NCBI GenBank assembly: GCA_020354005.1
Contig: CP070637.1
Location: forward strand, 2,304,199 to 2,350,246
Direction of reading: 5' to 3'
Source of the DNA: Ignavibacterium sp.
Lineage (GTDB): Bacteria; Bacteroidota; Ignavibacteria; Ignavibacteriales; Ignavibacteriaceae
DNA: 46,048 bases
In this document: one piece after another, positions 25,811 to 34,790 of the stretch
Position numbering within the stretch: position 1 is the stretch's first letter
How the letters are laid out: each line of letters starts with the position of its first letter
Notes under the pieces: generated by a model
Seen by the model: the letters and a program-made list of their open reading frames with translations, nothing else
Database searches by the model: none
What the model was told of the DNA's origin: nothing
Program-made: the position numbers and the translations under genes

Positions 25811-26410
25811 TTAGTTATTTAATTCAGTCTTTACAGATTGTTCGGCAAATTCCCTACCCGCTTTTAATGCATCCAGATTTAGTTTAACAATTTGTTCCCC
25901 TTTTCTGCCGAATATTTTTTCTATTCCCACCTCAAAGCTTTTATAGGGGAGATCAACAAACGGGGAAGCTGCACCTAACATTACCATATTAGAGGAACGT
26001 GGTGATTTAATCTTATGTGCAATTTTATCTGCATCGAGAATAATATGATTTTCAATTTTATCTATCGACCCTGTTAATTTTTCTATTTCCGGATAGTCAG
26101 GAATATTTTTGAATGGTTTTGAGTTTGTAACAAGCCAACCATCATCTGTAAGATATGATAGATATCTTAGTCCTTCCATAGGCTCAACCGAGATTATTAA
26201 GTCTGCCTTTCCAACCGGTATTAGATCAGATGATATTGATTTATCGGATATCCTTAAATGCGATTGAACCGCTCCTCCCCTCTGGCTCATACCATGAACC
26301 TCAGACTGTTTAAGCTGAAGATCGTTTTCTAAAGCTGCCATCCCTATTGTAGCCGCTATTGAGAGTATTCCCTGCCCCCCTACTCCTGCCAAGATTATAT
26401 CTGATTTCAT
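25811..26410 (-). CDS. iorB: Indolepyruvate:ferredoxin oxidoreductase, beta subunit
   Basis: This 199-residue gamma-type pyruvate:ferredoxin oxidoreductase domain begins DIILAGVGGQGILSIA and continues with SEVHGMSQRGGAVQSHLRI, both typical of IorB, and has the usual length. With IorA it oxidatively decarboxylates indolepyruvate and other aryl pyruvates to aryl-acetyl-CoA, giving electrons to ferredoxin. It is used in anaerobic amino-acid breakdown or, in reverse, synthesis. It lies 51 bases downstream of iorA on the same strand, so the two make an operon. Confidence 0.94.
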   Translation of the reverse strand: MKSDIILAGVGGQGILSIAATIGMAALENDLQLKQSEVHGMSQRGGAVQSHLRISDKSISSDLIPVGKADLIISVEPMEGLRYLSYLTDDGWLVTNSKPFKNIPDYPEIEKLTGSIDKIENHIILDADKIAHKIKSPRSSNMVMLGAASPFVDLPYKSFEVGIEKIFGRKGEQIVKLNLDALKAGREFAEQSVKTELNN

Positions 26411-26461
26411 ATAATTCTTTCCGATTTCAAACTTTTAATTTGTTTCTACTTTTACTTTTGC

Positions 26462-28057
26462 CTATGTTTTCTTTTTCTTCCGTGTCAATGTCTGAATACA
26501 TTCCCGACTCGGAATTACAACAGAAACACCCTCGTACTGTATCTCTTCATTCAAAACATCAACAATTTCCTCATGATATTTTCTTAACGGTGTAACTACT
26601 CTGACATGATCTGGATCCACACCAATTCCAACACATATGTTTTCTAATTTTCCCAATGCAGAAGACGGTTGTCCGCCAGTCATTCCTACCGTAGAATTGT
26701 CGGATATGATCACAGTTATCTGGCTGTTTTCATTCACTGCATCCAAAAGCCCTGTAATACCGGAATGAGTAAAAGTAGAATCACCGATCACTGCAACTGC
26801 AGGTCTTACCCCTGCATCGGCAGCACCCTTAGCCATCGTTATTGATGCGCCCATATCAACACATGTATGAATTGATTTATATGGTGAAAGTGCGCCAAGG
26901 GTATAACAGCCGATATCTGAAAACACTCTTTGGTCTGAACCAAAAAGTTTCATTGTTTCATTTAAAGCTTCGTAAACATCTTTGTGACTGCAGCCAGAAC
27001 AAAACTGTGGTGGTCTGTTTGCAACAATATCAGGTACCTGTAAAGTTTTTCCATTTCCTTTACCAAGTGCAGCGGCGATAATATTCGGATTTAATTCACC
27101 TGCTCTCGGAATTGTACCATCCAGTCTACCAAGAATCCGTTTTTCTTTATTCAAAAATCCTCTTAACAATTCTTCAACCATAGGATAACCTTCTTCGATG
27201 ACTAAAAGCTTCTCGCACTCGCCATCAATCTCCTGCACCATTTTAGTTGGAAGAGGATACTGCCCAATCTTTAAAACCGGATAAGGACATATACCATCAG
27301 GGAAATTTTCCATAAAATAATTAAATCCAATTCCGCACGCAATAATTCCCAAAGATTTATCCTCACCATCAAAATATGTATTGTATTTTGAATCATCTGA
27401 AATTTTCCTCAGCTCGGTTAATTTGTCTAATAATATTTTATATTTCTTCCGGGCGTTTGATGGAAGCAGAACGAACTGTATCGGATCAGCAGGATAGGAA
27501 ATTTCCTTCTCATCCTTAATTTCTTTTGTTTTTACACCAGAACGCGAATGAGAGAGACGAGTTGTAAGTCTTATCATAACAGGTAAATTATATTTCTCCG
27601 AAAAATCCATTCCTTCATAAGACATATCATAAGCTTCCTGCTGGTTTGAAGGTTCAAGAATCGGGACCAATGCAAACCTGCCGTAGTATCTTGAATCCTG
27701 TTCGTTCTGAGATGAATGCATCGATGGATCATCGGCAACTGCTACTAATAATCCTCCGTTAACACCTGTAACCGCTGCATTCATAAATACATCAGCGGCA
27801 ACGTTTAATCCCACGTGTTTCATCGCAACCATCGAACGCTTGCCCGCATAAGACATTCCAAGTGAAGCTTCCATTGCTGTCTTTTCATTAGCTGACCATT
27901 GTCTATGAATATTTCTATCTCTTGCGGTTTTTGATCTTTGAACATATTCCATTATTTCCGTAGATGGTGTACCCGGATATGCATACATTCCGGACATACC
28001 AGCATCAATGGCGCCTTGAGAGACTGCTTCGTCTCCCAATAAAAGTAACTTTTCCAT
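26462..28057 (-). CDS. iorA: Indolepyruvate:ferredoxin oxidoreductase, alpha subunit, lacking ferredoxin domain
   Basis: This thiamine-diphosphate enzyme subunit has 531 residues. The N-terminal pyrimidine-binding part has GMSGMYAYPGTPSTEIME. RPPQFCSGCSHKDVYEAL lies near residue 350. The TPP-binding motif GDSTFTHSGITGLLDAV, ending in DNSTVGMTGGQPS, spans about 420-460. Typical IorA is roughly 600 or more residues and ends in a two-[4Fe-4S] ferredoxin domain. Here the chain stops after SRECIQTLTRKKKKT, and the 51 bases to iorB hold no cysteine-rich coding sequence in any frame. Electrons must therefore pass through another carrier, or this is a shorter family branch. ThDP and coenzyme A parts look complete. 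Confidence 0.92.
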   Translation of the reverse strand: MEKLLLLGDEAVSQGAIDAGMSGMYAYPGTPSTEIMEYVQRSKTARDRNIHRQWSANEKTAMEASLGMSYAGKRSMVAMKHVGLNVAADVFMNAAVTGVNGGLLVAVADDPSMHSSQNEQDSRYYGRFALVPILEPSNQQEAYDMSYEGMDFSEKYNLPVMIRLTTRLSHSRSGVKTKEIKDEKEISYPADPIQFVLLPSNARKKYKILLDKLTELRKISDDSKYNTYFDGEDKSLGIIACGIGFNYFMENFPDGICPYPVLKIGQYPLPTKMVQEIDGECEKLLVIEEGYPMVEELLRGFLNKEKRILGRLDGTIPRAGELNPNIIAAALGKGNGKTLQVPDIVANRPPQFCSGCSHKDVYEALNETMKLFGSDQRVFSDIGCYTLGALSPYKSIHTCVDMGASITMAKGAADAGVRPAVAVIGDSTFTHSGITGLLDAVNENSQITVIISDNSTVGMTGGQPSSALGKLENICVGIGVDPDHVRVVTPLRKYHEEIVDVLNEEIQYEGVSVVIPSRECIQTLTRKKKKT

Positions 28058-28324
28058 GATTATCTCAATTGAATTGTAGAATTTGTTATCAAGTAGTTAA
28101 TTTCCCTTTGTCCTTAGTGCGACAAATTCATAGAGCAAAATTAGCGAAAATGGAGCTAATATAATACTGAAATCGGCGCTGCTAATAGACTCTCATTTGC
28201 AGTTAAGTCAGTTTGTACTTTTACCGTCCATTAGTTCGTCAGTTTTTATTAATTATTTTTTTATTATTTTCATTTCAACTTCAAACTACACTTTACGTTT
28301 TTATCCTAAGAAAATTATTGAAGT

Positions 28325-29248
28325 ATGTGTGAAATTAGTTCACTTGAAAAAAGCATAATTAAAACGTTAGCATACTACGATATATTCAATTATCCGCTGA
28401 CATTAGAAGAAATATATTTTTGTTTGGATACAAACACGGTTACAAAAGATAAATTATCTTGGGAAATAAAATCACTTTCAGAAAAAAATATCATTTATAA
28501 AAAAAATAATTATTACTTATTAAATCCTGATTATAATAGTATTAATAGACGTGTAGAAGGAAACATAAGGGCGAAAAAAAAAATGAAAATTGCAGACAGG
28601 TTTTCAAAATTAATTTCCTTCTTTCCATTTGTACGTGCAGTTTTTTTATCCGGTTCTATCTCCAAGGGATATATGGATGAGAGAGCAGACATCGATTATT
28701 TTATCATTACTAAACGAAACAGGCTATGGATAGCAAGATTTTTGCTTGTATTGTTTAAGAGGATATTCCTGCTGAACTCTTACAAATATTTCTGCATAAA
28801 TTATTTTGTTAGTGAAGATAATCTTGAAATTGAAGAGAAGAATATATACACAGCTACTGAACTTGTAACATTAATACCGACTTATGGATCGAATTTGTAT
28901 AATGATTTTTATAAAGCCAACTCCTGGATTAAAACTTACTTCCCCAATTATCCGATTCGTAACACGATTAATGTGTTACAGAGCAAATCAAAAATAACTC
29001 AAAAAATTTTTGAACCTTTTTTAAATCATAGAATTGGAGAATGGGTCGACGACTACTGCATGAAAATGTTCTTGAAGTTCGATAAGAAGAGATATGGTCT
29101 GCTTGAAAAAGAATCTTTTGAGGTAGCTTTTAAGAGTCACAAGAATGTTTCAAAACATCATCCGAATTATTTTCAGAAAACAGTTTTGGAGGCCCTAAAG
29201 AAAAAAATTCATACGCTGGAAATACAGCACAACATAGTCTTAAATTAA
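28325..29248 (+). CDS. Nucleotidyltransferase-fold protein with N-terminal helical domain
   Basis: Residues 105-130 contain FLSGSISKGYMDERADIDYFIIT, the Gly-Ser ... Asp-x-Asp active-site pattern of the DNA polymerase beta-type nucleotidyltransferase superfamily (G110, S111, D122, D124). The first 70 residues (SSLEKSIIKTLAYYDIFNYPLTLEEI) look like a winged-helix domain. The rest is helical and basic. The 307-residue protein heads an operon with radical SAM enzymes and methyltransferases; the next gene starts seven bases after its stop. It could adenylylate a pathway substrate or carrier, or be a regulatory nucleotidyltransferase. The substrate is unknown. There is no clear ribosome site in front of the ATG. 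Confidence 0.75.
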   Translation: MCEISSLEKSIIKTLAYYDIFNYPLTLEEIYFCLDTNTVTKDKLSWEIKSLSEKNIIYKKNNYYLLNPDYNSINRRVEGNIRAKKKMKIADRFSKLISFFPFVRAVFLSGSISKGYMDERADIDYFIITKRNRLWIARFLLVLFKRIFLLNSYKYFCINYFVSEDNLEIEEKNIYTATELVTLIPTYGSNLYNDFYKANSWIKTYFPNYPIRNTINVLQSKSKITQKIFEPFLNHRIGEWVDDYCMKMFLKFDKKRYGLLEKESFEVAFKSHKNVSKHHPNYFQKTVLEALKKKIHTLEIQHNIVLN

Positions 29249-29255
29249 AAACATA

Positions 29256-30719
29256 ATGGCCAAAGTTCTATTTACTCATTCATATTTTTACAAATTCGAT
29301 ACTAAACAGTGGAAGGCGAAACAATATTATCCGCCACTTGCTACGATATATGCTGCCTCCTGTATAAGGAAACGTGGCTTCGATGTTTCGTTGTTCGATA
29401 CTAATCTTATATCATCACCCGATGAAATTATTCCGATATTAGATGAAGACAAACCTGATTATCTTATTGTTTATGATGACGGCTTCAATTACCTAACAAA
29501 GATGTGCCTTACCAATATGCGTGAGGCCGCATTCCGCCTTTCTCAACTTGGTAAAGAAAAAGGCTGCACTGTTATTTTAAGCAGTTCGGACTCAACTGAT
29601 CACTATGAAAAGTATCTTGATAAAGGTACGGATTATGTGATACTTGGCGAAGCAGAATTGACTTTGAGCAAATTGCTGTCCAATCTTGAAGAAAATAAAA
29701 CTGATGTAAGTAACATTGCCGGACTGGCTTACAGAAATAATAATGCTACTATCAATACAGGTAAAAGAGATATATTGACAAATCTTGATTCCCTTTCATT
29801 ACCTGCGTGGGATTTGGTTGATATCAATACTTATAAAAAAATATGGATCGATAATCACGGAATTTTTTCATTAAATATTGCAACAACCCGGGGATGTCCG
29901 TTCAAATGTAATTGGTGTGCAAAGCCAATTTACGGTAACAGGTACAATTCTCGTTCACCGGAAGAAGTTTCAAATGAAATCGAACATCTGATTGAAAACT
30001 ACCATGTTGATCATTTTTGGATATGCGATGATATTTTTGGTTTAATACCTGGTTGGGTTCAGGCATTCAGAGATATTGTGCGTGATCGAAAATTAAAATT
30101 CAAATATAAGATACAATCGCGTGTAGATTTACTCTTAGCAGAGGATACAATTGATGCATTAGCAGAATCTGGGGCAGATACCGTATGGGTAGGTGCAGAA
30201 TCAGGTTCACAGAAAATATTAGATGCTATGGATAAAGGAACAACAATCGAACAAATTTATAAAGCGACAAAACTTCTCAAGGGGAAAAAAATAAGAACCG
30301 CTTTCTTTTTACAGTTTGGTTACCTGGGAGAAACTAAAGAAGATATCAGACAAACAATTGATATGCTGTTAGAATTAATGCCCGATGATATGGGCATATC
30401 AGTTTCGTATCCGTTGCCTGGCACTTTATTCTATGAAAAAGTTAAGGATGAATTAAAAAAGAAAGCCAACTGGACGGATTCAGATGATCTTGCTTTAATG
30501 TTCAGAAATAATTTCTCTCCAAAATATTATAAAAAGCTACACAGATACGTACACAAAATTTATCGACGGAAACAAGGTTTCCAATCTCTTTTAACTCTTT
30601 TGAGACATCCTTCCTCAATAAGTAAAAAACGTATCCGTTCTATAATTGCTTCACTCTATTATATACCTATATCTTTAATAGAGCTGCTGCAATTAAAAAA
30701 ACTTGAAAAAGCTGCTTAA
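29256..30719 (+). CDS. B12-binding-type radical SAM protein 1
   Basis: This 487-residue class B-like radical SAM protein has a Rossmann-type cobalamin-binding domain at about residues 1-150 (YPPLATIYAASCIRKRGFDVSLFD, YVILGEAELTL). The radical SAM domain starts at about 205 with TTRGCPFKCNWC, where C214, C218 and C221 bind the [4Fe-4S] cluster. VWVGAESGSQKILDAMDKG near 310-328 is typical of the BchE/MiaB-like group. The DxHxxG cobalamin motif is not seen, as in many relatives that still bind B12. Such enzymes methylate unactivated carbons, form rings or modify lipids. It is the second gene of a tight operon. The C-terminus has basic and hydrophobic stretches that may associate with the membrane. 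Confidence 0.9.
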   Translation: MAKVLFTHSYFYKFDTKQWKAKQYYPPLATIYAASCIRKRGFDVSLFDTNLISSPDEIIPILDEDKPDYLIVYDDGFNYLTKMCLTNMREAAFRLSQLGKEKGCTVILSSSDSTDHYEKYLDKGTDYVILGEAELTLSKLLSNLEENKTDVSNIAGLAYRNNNATINTGKRDILTNLDSLSLPAWDLVDINTYKKIWIDNHGIFSLNIATTRGCPFKCNWCAKPIYGNRYNSRSPEEVSNEIEHLIENYHVDHFWICDDIFGLIPGWVQAFRDIVRDRKLKFKYKIQSRVDLLLAEDTIDALAESGADTVWVGAESGSQKILDAMDKGTTIEQIYKATKLLKGKKIRTAFFLQFGYLGETKEDIRQTIDMLLELMPDDMGISVSYPLPGTLFYEKVKDELKKKANWTDSDDLALMFRNNFSPKYYKKLHRYVHKIYRRKQGFQSLLTLLRHPSSISKKRIRSIIASLYYIPISLIELLQLKKLEKAA

Positions 30720-31519
30720 TGCAAATTGCATTCAATCAAATAGCCTCATCTTACGATGAAACTTTCACTAATTCTGAAATTGGAAAAAGACAAAGAAATA
30801 TAGTGTGGAATTATTTAGAAAGAATCCTTCCCGCTGATGTTCAATTAGATATACTTGAACTTAACTGCGGTACTGGAGAAGATGCGCTATTTCTTGCCAA
30901 TAAAGGATACAGTGTAACTGCAACGGATGTTTCTGAAGAAATGTTAGATATTACAAACGCAAAAATTTCGAAGAATGGTTTAGAGAAAAATGTAGGCACA
31001 AAAAAAATAAATATTGAGGAACTACAGGAGACTTTATTCGATAGAAAGTTCGACGTAATCTTTTCAAATTTTGGTGGAATGAACTGTGTTGAAGAGGAGG
31101 TGCTTGGTAAACTCAGTAAAGAACTTAAACTGTTATTAAACTCTAAGGGTAGGATTATTTTAGTATTAATGCCAAAGTTTTGTTTATGGGAAACTGTTTA
31201 CTTTATGTCCAAACTCAACTTGAATGAATCGCTAAGAAGATCAAAAGCAGGACACACAGTAGCAAAAGTTGGAGAGTTTGAAGTTAAAACATATTATCAT
31301 TCTCCTTCAATTTTAGAAAAAAAGTTTGCTAACAACTTTGTAGTCAGGAAGATAATTCCAATTGGATTCTTCATCCCTCCTTCTTACTTAAATAATTACT
31401 TTGCTGAAAAGAAAAAAACATTAAACTTCTTAGCCAGCTTAGAAACAAAATCATCCAACCTTTCTCTCCTGTCAAATGCAGCAGATCATTTTCTCATTGA
31501 TATGGAGCTAAAGGAATGA
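30719..31519 (+). CDS. Class I SAM-dependent methyltransferase 1
   Basis: The 266-residue protein has a Rossmann methyltransferase core. ILELNCGTGEDALFLANKG at about 45-63 is motif I, although the usual DxGxGxG is ELNCGTG. VTATDVSEEML supplies the acidic residue near D70, and FDVIFSNFGGMNCVE is motif II. The start codon overlaps the previous stop (TAATG) and the stop overlaps the next start (ATGA), so it is translationally coupled to radical SAM genes on both sides. The substrate is likely the small molecule or lipid made by those enzymes, but it cannot be named. Confidence 0.87.
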   Translation: MQIAFNQIASSYDETFTNSEIGKRQRNIVWNYLERILPADVQLDILELNCGTGEDALFLANKGYSVTATDVSEEMLDITNAKISKNGLEKNVGTKKINIEELQETLFDRKFDVIFSNFGGMNCVEEEVLGKLSKELKLLLNSKGRIILVLMPKFCLWETVYFMSKLNLNESLRRSKAGHTVAKVGEFEVKTYYHSPSILEKKFANNFVVRKIIPIGFFIPPSYLNNYFAEKKKTLNFLASLETKSSNLSLLSNAADHFLIDMELKE

Positions 31520-32913
31520 AGGTGTTTTTAACACACGGATACTTTCTTGAAGAGGATGAAAAAGAAAAAATAATAATGAAGCCTTATCCCCCACTTGGTT
31601 TACTCTATATCTCTGCTTACCTGGATGAGAAAGGAATTGCAAATGAAATTTTCGATACAACTTTTTCATCAAAAAATGAACTAAGGCAAAAGTTATTGAA
31701 AACTAAGCCATCTTACCTAGCCATTTATGTTAATCTGATGACCAAGATAAATGTTCTTTGGATTATTGATTTTGTACGAGGGAAAAAAGAACTGAGAAAT
31801 TGCATAATCATTTTAGGCGGACCAGAAGTAAGACACAATGCGAAAAACTTCTTAGAAGCTGGTGCCGACTATGTTGTGATTGGCGAAGGCGAAGAAACAT
31901 TAACTGACTTATTAAATACATTGGTAGAAAGAAATTCTACTAGAATAAATGATGTTCAAGGCATCGGTTTTAAAGATGAAGCAAACAAGATTATACTTAC
32001 AGATGATAGAACTTTAATCAAATCTATAGATGAACTCCCAATAGCTGACCGAAAAAAGATTGATATAAAACAATATCAAAGAGTCTGGAAAGAATATCAC
32101 GGGATAGATGCTATCTCGATTAGCACTATGCGGGGATGCCCTTACACCTGCAAATGGTGCAGCAGGGCTGTTTACGGATTAACTTACAGAAGAAGATCAC
32201 CCAAAGTTGTGGTTGATGAAATAGAGCTAATTATATACGAATACCATCCGGATACATTATGGTTTGTAGATGATGTTTTCACAATAAATTATGATTGGAT
32301 GAAAGAGTTTTGCAGCGAACTAAAGGAAAGAAAAGTAGACATCCAATATGAGTGCATAACGCGATCGGACAGGATGAACGAAAATATTATCTCATTGCTC
32401 AAAGATTCCGGTTGTTACAGAGTATGGATAGGTGCAGAGAGCGGATCCCAGCGGGTAATTGATTATATGGACAGACGTGTAAATGTTGATCAAGTAAGAG
32501 ATATGATACACTTGAGCAAAAGTTATGGTATAGAAACCGGTACATTCATTATGCTCGGTTATCCCGGTGAAACAGAGGAAGATATTGAAGAAACAATAGA
32601 TCATCTAAAAGAATCAAATCCGGATTACTTTACAATCACTCTTGCATACCCAATAAAAGGAACTGAATTTTACCAACAAGTTGAAACAGATTTAAATAAT
32701 TCATTTGATTGGAAATTAAACACTGACAGAGAAAGAGTTTTTAAACGAACATATGCAAAACAATACTACAAGCAGGCTTTAAGGCGAGTAGTGAACGAAC
32801 TAAACTATCATAAAGCCATCTCAAATGGCAGACAACTCTCACTAAGAAATCTCAATTACAAAGCTCGTTCAATTATAGCAAAAGCAGGGATGTATTTGGC
32901 AAGGAAGATCTAA
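31516..32913 (+). CDS. B12-binding-type radical SAM protein 2
   Basis: This 465-residue protein is paralogous to the first radical SAM protein (29256-30719). The N-terminal domain has YPPLGLLYISAYLDEKG and ILGGPEVRHNAKNFL, then DYVVIGEGEETLTDLL, all typical of cobalamin-binding radical SAM proteins. The cluster motif is MRGCPYTCKWC with C208, C212 and C215. VWIGAESGSQRVIDYMDRR and FIMLGYPGETEEDIEET follow. It overlaps the preceding methyltransferase by four bases. Two similar enzymes in one operon suggest sequential carbon modifications of one substrate. DxHxxG is absent here too. Confidence 0.9.
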   Translation: MKVFLTHGYFLEEDEKEKIIMKPYPPLGLLYISAYLDEKGIANEIFDTTFSSKNELRQKLLKTKPSYLAIYVNLMTKINVLWIIDFVRGKKELRNCIIILGGPEVRHNAKNFLEAGADYVVIGEGEETLTDLLNTLVERNSTRINDVQGIGFKDEANKIILTDDRTLIKSIDELPIADRKKIDIKQYQRVWKEYHGIDAISISTMRGCPYTCKWCSRAVYGLTYRRRSPKVVVDEIELIIYEYHPDTLWFVDDVFTINYDWMKEFCSELKERKVDIQYECITRSDRMNENIISLLKDSGCYRVWIGAESGSQRVIDYMDRRVNVDQVRDMIHLSKSYGIETGTFIMLGYPGETEEDIEETIDHLKESNPDYFTITLAYPIKGTEFYQQVETDLNNSFDWKLNTDRERVFKRTYAKQYYKQALRRVVNELNYHKAISNGRQLSLRNLNYKARSIIAKAGMYLARKI

Positions 32914-32915
32914 TA

Positions 32916-33683
32916 ATGAGTTTGCTCGATAATGTTAGGATGATAAATGATGTTTATTTTCTCTCTGATGTTGATAACACATTTGAAAAGCTCTATGTTG
33001 AAGTTAGGAAAAGGGAAAATCGAATTTATTCAGATCACGAAGTTTCACAGCTTCCATCAGTCCCTCCTTATAATCTTCATTATAAAGAATGGGTACTGCG
33101 TAAAATTACCAGTGACAGATTTATTAGGTATTTGAAACAGAAAAGAAATGGTTTAATCCTTTTAGATGTTGGCTGTGGTAACGGTTGGTTTACTTCTTTG
33201 ATCGCAAAAAGTAATACTTCTGAAGTTTATGGGATTGATGTTAATAAGCTTGAGATTGAGCAAGCAGCAAGAGTCTTTAACTTACAAAACCTGCACTTCG
33301 TCTACGGTAACCTCTTTGATGATATATTCCCAAAAAAATCTTTTGATATGATTACCCTGAATGCCAGCGCACAATATTTTAAGGATCTTAATTATCTTTT
33401 GAACAAACTTCTTTCATTAATGACGGACGATGGCGAGATTCATATCCTTGACACTCCTTTTTACAGATCTGAGGAGTTAGCCAGTGCAAGAGAACGCACT
33501 GCTGCTTATTATAAATCACTAGGTCACTTAGAGATGGCAAAGTATTATTTTCACCATAGTTATGAGGAAATAGAAAAATTTAATTACTCTATCCTTTTCA
33601 ATCCCCGTGCATTAAAGGTTAAGCTAAAGAAGTTTCTTAATGTAAAAGATTCACCGTTCCCGTGGATAAAAATTCTCAAGTAA
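32916..33683 (+). CDS. Class I SAM-dependent methyltransferase 2
   Basis: This 255-residue protein has motif I LLDVGCGNGWFTSLIA at about 82-97, VYGIDVNKLEIEQA with the acidic D108, and FDMITLNASAQYF as motif II. The N-terminal 60 residues are not typical of the fold and may form a substrate lid. It starts two bases after radical SAM protein 2 and overlaps the glycosyltransferase frame that follows. The pairing of each radical SAM gene with a methyltransferase is repeated three times in this region. Confidence 0.87.
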   Translation: MSLLDNVRMINDVYFLSDVDNTFEKLYVEVRKRENRIYSDHEVSQLPSVPPYNLHYKEWVLRKITSDRFIRYLKQKRNGLILLDVGCGNGWFTSLIAKSNTSEVYGIDVNKLEIEQAARVFNLQNLHFVYGNLFDDIFPKKSFDMITLNASAQYFKDLNYLLNKLLSLMTDDGEIHILDTPFYRSEELASARERTAAYYKSLGHLEMAKYYFHHSYEEIEKFNYSILFNPRALKVKLKKFLNVKDSPFPWIKILK

Positions 33684-34750
33684 CTGTGGCTTTGAATAGA
33701 AAGCATATTTTAATTTTAACTCCCGGATTTCCCAAAGATGAACAAGATGAAAATTGCATCCCGCCCTTACAGATCTTCATTGATAAATTTGATAAAGAGT
33801 ATAATAACTTCAAGCTAACCGTTGTTACCATTCACTACCCACCGATGAAGGGAGAATACAAGTGGAAAAAAATTGATGTATATAGCTGTGGTGGCAATAA
33901 TAATTCATTTCCTGCCAGACTATTAACCTGGAACACTTGTAAGAGATTTGCAAAAAATATTCAGAAACAAATACCTGTAAACCTAATTCACTCTTTCTGG
34001 TTAGGAGAATGCGCTTTACTTGGAAATCAATTAAGTAAAAAATATGATGTGAAACATATTAATACACTTATGGGACAGGATCTTAACCAACCAAATATTT
34101 ATCCAAAATTTGTCAATCTTAATACATTAAAATTCGTTGCATTGTCAGAAAGTCAGGCAGCAGTATTTAACAGTAAAACTAAAAATAATTCTGATTATAT
34201 AATTCCATGGGGGATAAGTAGAGAGGATCTAAATGCTAAAGAAAGGGAAAGAGACATTGATATACTTGGTGTTGGCTCATTAATTCCCAGTAAGAATTTC
34301 GAATTTTTTGTTAATGTTATAGAAACCATAAAAAAATCCGATCCCAAAATAAATTGTATGATAATCGGAGATGGAACGGAGAAAGAGAAACTTATTCAAA
34401 TAATATCATCAAAGGAATTGAAAAATAATATTAAACTGACCGGTAGTATGAATCGTACAGATGTTCTTAATTATATGCAGCGCAGTAAAATACTTTTGCA
34501 CACATCTAATTTTGAATCTTTCGGATATGCACTTGCTGAAGCTCTATCTTGTGGTTGTTACGTAGTATGCAAAAACACAGGGTTTGCTAAAGGTTCAAGC
34601 AAAATGCTGATTGCCAAAAATATCAATGACTTTGCTCCAATAATTCAGAAAGTATTAAACAGAAAACATAATTCTACGCCAGAACTTCCTTTCCCATTAG
34701 ATGAAACAATTTCTGCATATAAAAATTTATATGAAGAGAATATCAGGTAA
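33662..34750 (+). CDS. Family 4 glycosyltransferase
   Basis: This is a GT-B enzyme of up to 362 residues. The N-terminus HILILTPGFPKDEQDENCIPP is typical of GT4. The C-terminal donor domain has GVGSLIPSKNFEFFV and SNFESFGYALAEALSCGC, with the E-x7-E motif that holds the nucleotide sugar. The frame opens with GTG at 33662, inside the methyltransferase. A GTG at 33686, just after the methyltransferase stop, is at least as likely and would remove eight residues. It is the last gene of the tight plus-strand operon and may glycosylate the product of the radical SAM enzymes. The sugar is unknown. Confidence 0.88.
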   Translation: MDKNSQVTVALNRKHILILTPGFPKDEQDENCIPPLQIFIDKFDKEYNNFKLTVVTIHYPPMKGEYKWKKIDVYSCGGNNNSFPARLLTWNTCKRFAKNIQKQIPVNLIHSFWLGECALLGNQLSKKYDVKHINTLMGQDLNQPNIYPKFVNLNTLKFVALSESQAAVFNSKTKNNSDYIIPWGISREDLNAKERERDIDILGVGSLIPSKNFEFFVNVIETIKKSDPKINCMIIGDGTEKEKLIQIISSKELKNNIKLTGSMNRTDVLNYMQRSKILLHTSNFESFGYALAEALSCGCYVVCKNTGFAKGSSKMLIAKNINDFAPIIQKVLNRKHNSTPELPFPLDETISAYKNLYEENIR

Positions 34751-34772
34751 TTTTCATTACTAAAACGTGCTC

Positions 34773-34790
34773 TAAATAGTAAACTATTTA
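34773..34790. terminator. AT-rich 7-bp hairpin between convergent glycosyltransferases
   Basis: TAAATAG and CTATTTA pair around TAAA, overlapping the stop codon of the minus-strand glycosyltransferase and lying 22 bases after the plus-strand stop. It is short and AT-only except for one pair, so it is a weak terminator candidate. Confidence 0.3.
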
